Positions 1-4,940 of a stretch of DNA of 6,394 nt are shown here, one piece after another. A program made the translations under genes and the position numbers. The stretch's first letter is position 1. Each line of letters opens with the position of its first letter. The DNA lies in the NCBI GenBank assembly GCA_002256595.1, contig NOLC01000050.1, positions 1 through 6,394 of the forward strand, in the 5' to 3' direction. The stretch is from Methanosaeta sp. NSP1. GTDB taxonomy: Archaea; Halobacteriota; Methanosarcinia; Methanotrichales; Methanotrichaceae. The notes under the pieces were generated by a model that saw only the letters and a program-made list of their open reading frames with translations, had not been told where the DNA came from and did not search any database.

Positions 1-1671
1 CCTCCTTCCTCCCACTTCATAGCCCGCCCCGTAGAAATCGAATTTTTCCAAGCCATCTTCCAGAAGAGCCGTCTGGCGCAGATATTGCCGGCCATGGCGC
101 ATCGCCGGAAAGGCCCGTCGGAGTTCGGCCATAGCTGCGATATTGCGGTAGATCGGGAAGCCGGGATCAAAGCAATGGTGCCCTACAGTGCCGAAGGGGC
201 CGAATCCCGGCATGCTTTCATCCTCTTGCTCATCCAGGCTGTTGACCCCGCCCGGAAGGGGATGCATCGGCCCGAACATGGCCTCCCGAAGATAGCGGTC
301 TGAAGCTTTCCAATCCGGCAGCCACTTCCGCTCTTCATCCTCCGGCCCGGCCAATGCCTGCTCAGTCCCATAGTAGATGCAGGGGATGCCCAGAGTGAAG
401 AGCTGCATGGCCACGCCGGCCACAACCTGGGCCTCCGAAGCGGCATAGGCCGAGAAGCGGATCTTCTCTCCCAAGACATGATCGTGATCATCCAGCACCG
501 ATACATGCTGGTTGCCCAGGTTGCGGTGCGATCCCAGAGCTACATCGGAGCTGAAGCCCCGGAAATATGCCCCGGGATGGGCCAGCCCTTTGGCCACGCC
601 TGCTAAAACCTGCCGCATCTCCCCGATGTCCAAGGCCGCATTGAGGTTTCGGCCCAGCGCCTCCAGATACCTATTAGCAGCCCAGTCGCCCCCGGCGATC
701 TCGCCTACTAAAAAGAAGTTCTCCTTTCCCAGGTTTGCGGCAAACTCCTTGATGCTGCCGCAAAAGTTCCTGCCCTGCTCAAAGGAGATATGCTTTAAGG
801 TGTCTATGCGAAAGCCGTCGCAGTCGGTGAGTGCTATCCAGTACTTGTAGCATCTGGCAAGATCGCTAAGCAGCCCTGGAGAGTCGAGGTTGAAATCCCT
901 CAGGCTCTTGAAATCAGATCGCTTGTGCTCTGCCCAGGCTTCCTCTATGCTTCCGGCACCCAGGTCCCCGCTGCCTGCCCTGGTGTACCTTTCCCTGTCC
1001 TGAAGCTCCTGAGGCCAGACAGCATCGTCGCAGCCCGAAATGGCCTGCACCGGCCGGCCATCTATCCCCCTCCAGGAGCCGAATGGATATCGATCCAAGG
1101 TGTATGCGGCCTCATAGATGCCTCCCGGCGTATCCTGGGGATAGAGCCAATTGCATCCGGAGTGGTTGAAGATTATATCCAGGATGATGCGCAGGCCTGC
1201 TTTATGAGCCGCAGCCACCAGCTCGGTCAGATCCCTGCGGCTCCCAAATCGCGGATCGACCTCCAGGAAGTCCTGCACTCCATAGCCGTGATAGCTGTCC
1301 TCGTGGGATCGCTGGCGAAAGACGGGGCTGAGCCACAGAGCCGTGATCCCCAGGCTCTTAAGATATCCCAGCTTGGATAGAATTACCTTGAGGCTTCCTC
1401 CCTGCCAGCGGGACCCTCCCGACTCAGCCCAGAGCTGCCAGCTCCAGGGCTGTCCTTTTATGTCGGGCCGGGCTGCCTTCAGCTTCGAGCGGTCCAGTAG
1501 CTTGCGGTCCTTCTCCCGGCCGTCGGAAAAGCGGTCCACCAGAAGGAAATATAATACCTCATCCCTCCAGTCCACAGGAGAGTGATGGTAGTCCTGGCGG
1601 CGCGGCAGGAGAACATCATCCTCAATGCTGTCCGGTCGGCCTCCGGTCAGGGCTCTTTCTATAAAAGTCAT
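1..1671 (-). CDS. GH13 family alpha-amylase-type glycoside hydrolase, C-terminus cut by window edge
   Basis: The minus-strand frame is open from position 1671 to the left edge (557 codons, no stop), so domain C and the true stop lie outside the window. All GH13 signatures are visible. A beta-1 segment YFLLVDRFSDG lies near residues 40-50. Region I DIIFNHSG has D165, N169 and H170. Region II GFRIDTLKH has R288, the nucleophile D290, K293 and H294. Region III FFLVGEI carries the acid/base E324. Region IV LDDHD has H396 and the transition-state stabiliser D397. The family hydrolyses or transfers alpha-1,4-glucan bonds. There is no signal peptide, so a cytoplasmic role in glycogen or maltodextrin turnover is inferred. 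The exact subfamily (amylase, neopullulanase-like, transferase) cannot be decided. Start: ATG at 1671 has GGGGAT 8 nt upstream. An in-frame ATG at 1689 is possible, but its GAGGA abuts the codon. An in-frame stop lies at 1693-1695. The gene is divergent from the PGF-CTERM gene. Confidence 0.93.
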   Translation of the reverse strand, partial: MTFIERALTGGRPDSIEDDVLLPRRQDYHHSPVDWRDEVLYFLLVDRFSDGREKDRKLLDRSKLKAARPDIKGQPWSWQLWAESGGSRWQGGSLKVILSKLGYLKSLGITALWLSPVFRQRSHEDSYHGYGVQDFLEVDPRFGSRRDLTELVAAAHKAGLRIILDIIFNHSGCNWLYPQDTPGGIYEAAYTLDRYPFGSWRGIDGRPVQAISGCDDAVWPQELQDRERYTRAGSGDLGAGSIEEAWAEHKRSDFKSLRDFNLDSPGLLSDLARCYKYWIALTDCDGFRIDTLKHISFEQGRNFCGSIKEFAANLGKENFFLVGEIAGGDWAANRYLEALGRNLNAALDIGEMRQVLAGVAKGLAHPGAYFRGFSSDVALGSHRNLGNQHVSVLDDHDHVLGEKIRFSAYAASEAQVVAGVAMQLFTLGIPCIYYGTEQALAGPEDEERKWLPDWKASDRYLREAMFGPMHPLPGGVNSLDEQEDESMPGFGPFGTVGHHCFDPGFPIYRNIAAMAELRRAFPAMRHGRQYLRQTALLEDGLEKFDFYGAGYEVGGRR

Positions 1672-1735
1672 GAACGACCATCCCCACATTCCTCAGTCAT
1701 GATCAGAACATCGGCGTCACAATCGAATTGATGCC

Positions 1736-1769
1736 TTTGCCATTCAGTTTCAATTTATTATTTGCCATT
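1736..1769. repeat. 9-bp direct repeat TTTGCCATT in divergent promoter
   Basis: TTTGCCATT occurs at 1736-1744 and again at 1761-1769, 25 bp start to start. The best TATA-like stretch for the leftward glycosidase lies between the copies. Two identical 9-mers flanking a promoter element could be operator half-sites, but with only two copies in AT-rich DNA chance is not excluded. Confidence 0.4.
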
Positions 1770-1865
1770 ATTGCATAAACATATTGCTATGATCCGGCAT
1801 GATTTAGAGGATTCTCAGGCCAAAGCCAGAGACAAAAACTAAAATACAATGAAGATATTCCCCCC

Positions 1866-1873
1866 AGAGGTGA
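1866..1873 (+). promoter_or_regulatory. Strong ribosome binding site AGAGGTGA
   Basis: AGAGGTGA lies four bases before the ATG at 1878 and matches the archaeal 16S anti-Shine-Dalgarno. It fixes the start of the 75-residue PGF-CTERM protein and argues that this tiny gene is truly translated. Confidence 0.85.
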
Positions 1874-1877
1874 AAAA

Positions 1878-2105
1878 ATGAATAAGATACTGGCAATTCT
1901 GCTCGCGGGCCTGCTCATGATCATGGCCACCGCAACCATTGTCTATGCCGAAGACGAGGAAGAGGATGGAGTCGAGATGGCTGAGGAGAACGAAACAGAG
2001 GAGAATGAAACCGGTGAGGAAGCAAATAGCGTTCCCGGCTTCGAGATAGCATTTGCAGCAGCCGGTCTGGGTGCCGCCCGCCTGCTCAGATATCGAAACA
2101 ATTAA
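1878..2105 (+). CDS. Mini PGF-CTERM archaeosortase substrate, small acidic secreted protein
   Basis: This 75-residue protein is almost entirely targeting signals. Residues 2-24 form a signal peptide with a hydrophobic core and a V-Y-A cleavage site. Residues 25-48 are a very acidic linker (15 Asp/Glu of 24) with two N-glycosylation sequons, N38-E-T and N43-E-T. Residues 53-55 are PGF, followed by a short hydrophobic helix and the basic tail RLLRYRNN. That tripartite end is the PGF-CTERM signal, which in haloarchaea and methanogens is processed by archaeosortase A and coupled to lipid anchoring. The mature product would therefore be about 28 acidic residues on the outer membrane face, possibly glycosylated. 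Its function is unknown. One oddity is Arg68, which interrupts the hydrophobic segment and makes it short. A strong RBS supports the start. hisA begins 26 nt after the stop with no visible terminator, so co-transcription is possible though functionally unexplained. Confidence 0.85.
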   Translation: MNKILAILLAGLLMIMATATIVYAEDEEEDGVEMAEENETEENETGEEANSVPGFEIAFAAAGLGAARLLRYRNN

Positions 2106-2131
2106 GGTCTATTTGCCGCATAAAGTAGCGC

Positions 2132-2854
2132 ATGGATTTTGCTTTCTTTCCTGCGGTTGATCTGCGCGGCGGCAAATGCGTACAGCTTGTGGGGGGTGTT
2201 CCGGGCACCGAGGTGGTGGCCTTGGATGATCCCCTATTCCAGGCTGAGCGCTGGGTGGCAGAGGGGGCAGACCATCTGCATATCATCGATCTGGATGGAG
2301 CTATTTTAGGAAAAAGAATCAATGCCCCTATATTGAGCCAGATTGTCAAAAAGCTGGACCTGTTCATCCAGGTTGGCGGAGGGATAAGAAGCGAGATGGA
2401 TGTCTCGCATATTCTCGATTTGGGGGTGGACCGGGTCATCCTGGGAACGGCAGCTCTCCATGAGCCGGATATGATCACCCGTCTGGCCGACAGGCACGGA
2501 AAGGAGCGGATCATGGTGGCCCTGGATGTGAAAAAGGGCGATGTGACCACAGAGGGCTGGCAGAGGCAGGTGGGAAAAAAGGCCATTGATCTGGGCCGAC
2601 TCTTTGAGCAGAAGGGAGCCGGATCGATCCTTTTCACCAATATCGATGTGGAGGGTCAGCAGAAGGGTATCGACCTCAGACCCACTCGCGATCTGGTCTC
2701 GGCGGTGGGAATACCGGTAGTTGCAGCAGGCGGCGTGACGGAGATCGAGGATGTCCTGGCTCTGCGGGACGCTGGAGCTGCAGGGGCAGTTGCAGGCACG
2801 GCCATCTACACCGGAAAGCTCAGCGTGCGTCAGACCCTGGAAGCCCTGAGGTGA
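2132..2854 (+). CDS. hisA: Phosphoribosylformimino-AICAR ribonucleotide isomerase (HisA)
   Basis: HisA catalyses the Amadori isomerisation of ProFAR to PRFAR in cytoplasmic histidine biosynthesis. The 240-residue product has the usual length and a complete (beta-alpha)8 barrel. PAVDLRGGKCVQL near the N-terminus carries the catalytic base D10. IQVGGGIR (79-86) is the first phosphate-binding loop. VALDVKKGD carries the catalytic D132. FTNID carries T169, equivalent to the conserved active-site Thr. VVAAGGV (196-202) and GTAIYTG (222-228) complete the second phosphate-binding region. The ATG at 2132 is the first possible start, because an in-frame TAG lies at 2126-2128, and the N-terminus aligns with other archaeal HisA proteins. 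No Shine-Dalgarno is visible near this ATG; the closest purine run is over 20 nt away. Translation may be leaderless or coupled to the upstream small gene. hisB follows after 4 nt, so the two his genes form an operon. Confidence 0.97.
   Translation: MDFAFFPAVDLRGGKCVQLVGGVPGTEVVALDDPLFQAERWVAEGADHLHIIDLDGAILGKRINAPILSQIVKKLDLFIQVGGGIRSEMDVSHILDLGVDRVILGTAALHEPDMITRLADRHGKERIMVALDVKKGDVTTEGWQRQVGKKAIDLGRLFEQKGAGSILFTNIDVEGQQKGIDLRPTRDLVSAVGIPVVAAGGVTEIEDVLALRDAGAAGAVAGTAIYTGKLSVRQTLEALR
2848..2854 (+). promoter_or_regulatory. Ribosome binding site GAGGTGA of hisB overlapping the hisA stop
   Basis: GAGGTGA includes the TGA stop codon of hisA and ends four bases before the hisB ATG at 2859. The arrangement suggests translational coupling of hisA and hisB and fixes the hisB start. 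Confidence 0.85.
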
Positions 2855-2858
2855 AAAT

Positions 2859-3419
2859 ATGAGAAAAGGATATGCAGAAGGTCTCTACAGAAATTGCCGG
2901 GCTGAGGCCGAGCTGGATCTGGACGGAGATGGATCGGCTGCGGTCAGCTCCGGATCGGGTTTTTTGGACCACATGCTCACAGCCCTGGCCAGGACTTCGG
3001 GATGGGATCTCACCGCCAGGGCTGAGCCGGGCTTCTATAAGATAGAGGCCCTGGGCTCTGCCATTGGCCGGGCCCTGGACAGGAGCCTGGGCGAGCGGCG
3101 GGGTATCAGGCGCTACGGATCGGCCTCGGTGCCCATGGACGAAGCCCTTGCCGATGTGAGCCTGGACTTCAGCGGCCGTCCCTACCTGGTCCTATGCGGA
3201 CAACTTGAGAGAGCCGGGATAGGCGACTTCGACTCAGATCTCCTGGCACCCTTCCTGGAGGCTCTGGTCCAGGGTGGCAGGCTGACGCTCCATATCCGCT
3301 TTTATGGAGAGAATGATCATCACAAAATAGAGAGCATCTTCAAGGCCCTGGGCCTGGCCCTCCGCCATGCAGCCGGGCCGGAAGGGACTGGAGTTCCCAG
3401 CACCAAGGGCCTGATCTAA
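2859..3419 (+). CDS. hisB: Divergent imidazoleglycerol-phosphate dehydratase (HisB) lacking the first HHxxE metal motif
   Basis: Family membership is clear: FLDHML (35-40), VPMDEALADVSLDFSGRPYL (91-110), GDFDSDLLAPF (122-132), LHIRFYGENDHHKIESIFKA (144-163) and the terminal STKG (181-184). Normal IGPD converts imidazole glycerol phosphate to imidazole acetol phosphate with two Mn ions held by duplicated HHxxE motifs. Here the second motif, H154-H155-K-I-E158, is intact. The first, usually DDHHTVEDVG, is replaced by PGFYKIEALG (57-66): both histidines are gone, about five residues are deleted, and only E63 aligns. The conserved His of LARH is Thr46, and the N-terminal KET-type Glu region is shortened (RNCRAEAEL). 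Length is 186 against the usual 190-200. The frame is intact and the other frames do not encode the missing motif, so a frameshift does not explain it. The gene follows hisA with a strong RBS. It may be a lineage-specific variant enzyme or a degenerate one; the family call is firm, the activity is not. Confidence 0.9.
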   Translation: MRKGYAEGLYRNCRAEAELDLDGDGSAAVSSGSGFLDHMLTALARTSGWDLTARAEPGFYKIEALGSAIGRALDRSLGERRGIRRYGSASVPMDEALADVSLDFSGRPYLVLCGQLERAGIGDFDSDLLAPFLEALVQGGRLTLHIRFYGENDHHKIESIFKALGLALRHAAGPEGTGVPSTKGLI

Positions 3420-4378
3420 TCTTTTTCCGGCTTTGTGGCCATCTTCTCCAGCTCCACCTTGAGGGCATCATACATCTCCATGCAGTATCCGTGCGTGGCA
3501 CAGCCCACAGTGTGCAGCCTCTTGGGCTCTCTGCCAAGGGCATAGGTCTGCTCTGCCAGATGGTATGGTATGACCGTATCATTGCGGGAGTGGATCATGA
3601 CCAAGGGCCTGGGGGAGATCTCCTTGAGGTAGCTCTCCGGATCGATGGACAGGTAAAATCTGGCTGAATCAGCATCTATAGCTTCTGCCGCAGAGGCCAG
3701 GGCGGATGCGGCGCCGTAGCCGCAGGTGCTCATGGCCAGGACGCCCCTGGCCTCCTTATCCAGAGCACAGGCTATGACAGCAAAGCGGCCTCCATTGCTC
3801 TCGCCGGCATAGATGATCCGCTCCCTGTCGATCTCAGGCAGGGCTCTGAGGATCATGGCCGCGGCCAGGGCATCATAGACCATCTTGTGCTCCGCCGGCT
3901 CATCGCCCTGGAGATAGAGCTGCAGATCGCCCTGAGGATCAACCATCCCCAGGTTTCTCTGGTCCAGGGTGATGCTGGCGTATCCCAGATCGGCCAGTCG
4001 CCTGGCCAGGCCCTGCTCCGCCTCTTTAGTAACCGTGGCCCCGGGCAGGAGAACAATGCCGGGAATACTTCTTTTTTCGGCGATTTCTCTCTTTATTTCA
4101 GGACCCGGCATCTCAGGTCCTGGAATCCTGAGGATGGCAGCGATCTCTGCTCCCCGGCTTTCAAACCTCACCTCTGAGATGCTGCTGTTTCCCTCCAGCT
4201 TCACTGGGCTGATATTGTACGGCGGAGATGCCATCCTGTACTCCAGCAAGCCCTCCTGGGATACAGCATAGTCCCTGTTGTCTGGGGTGTGCCCCCCTGC
4301 AGAGAGAAAATGCCATCCTATGAGCAAAGCAGCGATAGAAGCCGCCAGCAGCAAAGCCGTGCCATTCCTTCGATCCAT
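3416..4378 (-). CDS. Membrane-anchored alpha/beta hydrolase
   Basis: From ATG 4378 the product is 320 residues. An N-terminal basic start (MDRRNG) and one hydrophobic helix (about residues 7-26) form a signal anchor, followed by an exported alpha/beta-hydrolase domain. The nucleophile elbow is YAGESNGG with Ser194. The acid is probably Asp267 in SRNDTVIP, and the base is His296 in GCATHGYC. LLPGA (110-114) sits where the oxyanion-hole HG turn usually lies. The triad appears complete, so it should be an active esterase, peptidase or dienelactone-hydrolase-like enzyme; the substrate cannot be read from the sequence. Sequons N-I-S, N-S-S and N-D-T fit an outward-facing domain. Start: a GTG at 4393 would add MLILK but has no spaced RBS, while GAAGGGGTG lies 12 nt before the ATG. 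The gene starts 19 nt after the sequon-rich small gene, implying an operon. Its TAG stop overlaps the hisB stop by 4 nt in convergent orientation. Confidence 0.85.
   Translation of the reverse strand: MDRRNGTALLLAASIAALLIGWHFLSAGGHTPDNRDYAVSQEGLLEYRMASPPYNISPVKLEGNSSISEVRFESRGAEIAAILRIPGPEMPGPEIKREIAEKRSIPGIVLLPGATVTKEAEQGLARRLADLGYASITLDQRNLGMVDPQGDLQLYLQGDEPAEHKMVYDALAAAMILRALPEIDRERIIYAGESNGGRFAVIACALDKEARGVLAMSTCGYGAASALASAAEAIDADSARFYLSIDPESYLKEISPRPLVMIHSRNDTVIPYHLAEQTYALGREPKRLHTVGCATHGYCMEMYDALKVELEKMATKPEKD
3422..3426 (+). terminator. Possible weak oligo-T terminator after hisB
   Basis: A run of five T follows the hisB stop at once, inside the last codons of the convergent hydrolase gene. 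Archaeal RNA polymerase can terminate at oligo-T tracts without a hairpin. This tract is short and could equally be just the Glu-Lys-Asp codons of the opposing gene. Confidence 0.25.
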
Positions 4379-4397
4379 TTTCAGAATCAGCACCCCT

Positions 4398-4730
4398 TCA
4401 AATGGAGGGCTTCCACTCGTCGCCGGTCAGTCTGGTCAGGGTGCCATTCTCATTCAGCTCATAGCCTACAGGGATCTTTCCCCAGCTCCACAGGCCGGTG
4501 GAAGTCTGGTTAAGCCGGCTCTGGTTCTGATTGTCCTGATTCTGATTGCTCAGAACCTGATCGCTCAGGTTTACAACGGTGGCGTTTTGACCGGATTGAT
4601 TGGCCGAAACGTCGGAAAGGTTGGCCAGAACTGCCAGTCCCCTCTCCTGGCTGATCACAATGGGCTCAAGCGAATGACAAATGCCTGTCAGGGTAATAAA
4701 AACAATAAATAAAATTATAAGCGATCTCAT
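4398..4730 (-). CDS. Small secreted Asn/Gln-rich protein with dense N-glycosylation sequons
   Basis: This 110-residue protein belongs to no family I recognise. Residues 1-20 form a signal peptide (MRSLIILFIVFITLTGICHS) with a long hydrophobic core. The rest has seven N-X-S/T sequons at N37, N44, N49, N54, N69, N74 and N95. A low-complexity NQNQDNQNQ stretch covers 62-70, and the C-terminal part GLWSWGKIPVGY to the end looks more ordered. There is no C-terminal sorting signal or second membrane helix, and TGIC is a poor lipobox. It is therefore inferred to be a secreted or surface-associated glycoprotein. The ATG at 4730 is chosen over an upstream ATG (4793) because AAGGTGA lies 7 nt before it and the signal peptide starts there; the upstream extension is Arg-rich and unlike a leader. 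The hydrolase gene follows 19 nt downstream, so the two are probably co-expressed at the cell surface. The function is unknown. Confidence 0.75.
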   Translation of the reverse strand: MRSLIILFIVFITLTGICHSLEPIVISQERGLAVLANLSDVSANQSGQNATVVNLSDQVLSNQNQDNQNQSRLNQTSTGLWSWGKIPVGYELNENGTLTRLTGDEWKPSI

Positions 4731-4737
4731 AGGCAAA

Positions 4738-4744
4738 TCACCTT
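4738..4744 (-). promoter_or_regulatory. Ribosome binding site AAGGTGA deciding the start at 4730
   Basis: On the minus strand AAGGTGA precedes the ATG at 4730 by 7 nt. It decides between this start and the longer reading from 4793, which has no comparable site. Confidence 0.75.
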
Positions 4745-4781
4745 TATCTCTTCTCCTCCATGACCTCTCGGATGCTGCTCT

Positions 4782-4797
4782 GCAATTATGCAATTGC
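4782..4797. repeat. Tandem GCAATT repeat in the leader or promoter of the small secreted protein gene
   Basis: GCAATTAT is followed directly by GCAATTGC, an 8-bp tandem whose second half is itself a perfect palindrome. GCTGCT or CTGCTG occurs on both sides. It lies 50-70 nt upstream of the minus-strand ATG, where an operator or part of a second promoter could be. Support is by pattern only. Confidence 0.3.
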
Positions 4798-4852
4798 TGC
4801 TGCCGATCAGAGAGTGCCCCTCTGAGCTCTGCATATCCACCCTATCCAATCA

Positions 4853-4860
4853 GTATATAC
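4853..4860 (-). promoter_or_regulatory. Candidate TATA box for the secreted protein-hydrolase operon
   Basis: GTATATAC in the non-coding gap 4731-4940 is a plausible archaeal box A for the leftward operon. Initiation about 25 bp downstream would give a leader of roughly 100 nt. That leader would contain the GCAATT tandem and a weak 6-bp stem, TCAGAG/CTCTGA (4807-4812 with 4820-4825). The box is partly palindromic, so orientation comes from the gene layout. No small ORF with a convincing RBS was seen in this gap. Confidence 0.4.
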
Positions 4861-4931
4861 CTTGAGCCGGCTTGCCAGATGAGCTTTAATTGATCTGTCC
4901 ATCTAGTCGTGCCGATTGAGGCCAGGTGGTT

Positions 4932-4938
4932 AAAAAAA
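4932..4938 (-). terminator. Oligo-T terminator of the aminotransferase gene
   Basis: On the minus strand seven consecutive T start within 2 nt of the TAA stop of the class V aminotransferase, in an AT-rich context. This matches the hairpin-free oligo-T terminators known in Archaea and suggests that the aminotransferase is transcribed separately from the downstream secreted-protein operon. Confidence 0.6.
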
Positions 4939-4940
4939 TT

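Larger units (their letters stand above)
1672..1877. promoter_or_regulatory. Divergent AT-rich intergenic promoter region
   Basis: This gap separates the leftward glycosidase and the rightward PGF-CTERM gene and is clearly more AT-rich than the flanks. For the leftward gene, AAATAATAAATTG (minus strand, about 1750-1763) is a TATA-like candidate 80-90 nt before the start. For the rightward gene, AAACATATTG (about 1777-1786) or TAAAATAC (1840-1847) could serve. The second would leave only a very short leader. No strong hairpin or RNA gene is visible. That two promoters sit here follows from gene orientation; which box is used is a guess. Confidence 0.5.

Noticed and set aside
925..1380. Plus-strand open frames within the left 1.6 kb
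   Set aside because: They lie opposite the continuous GH13 frame, which holds all four signature regions. The GH13 frame is easy to miss only because it has no stop inside the window.
2086..2640. Minus-strand open frame of 184 codons across hisA
   Set aside because: hisA has every catalytic residue in the sense frame. The antisense product is a Pro/Ser/Arg-rich composition artefact.
3033..3056. Frameshift pair as the cause of the missing HisB motif
   Set aside because: I read the two other frames across the segment. Neither encodes a DDHHTVED-like stretch, and one runs into stops.
4731..4793. N-terminal extension of the small secreted protein to an ATG at 4793
   Set aside because: The added 21 residues are Arg-rich and would bury the signal peptide. 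The internal ATG at 4730 has a well-placed AAGGTGA.
4731..4940. tRNA, other small RNA or CRISPR repeats in the gaps
   Set aside because: No cloverleaf, no regularly spaced repeats and only a weak 6-bp hairpin (4807-4825) were found in the two intergenic gaps.
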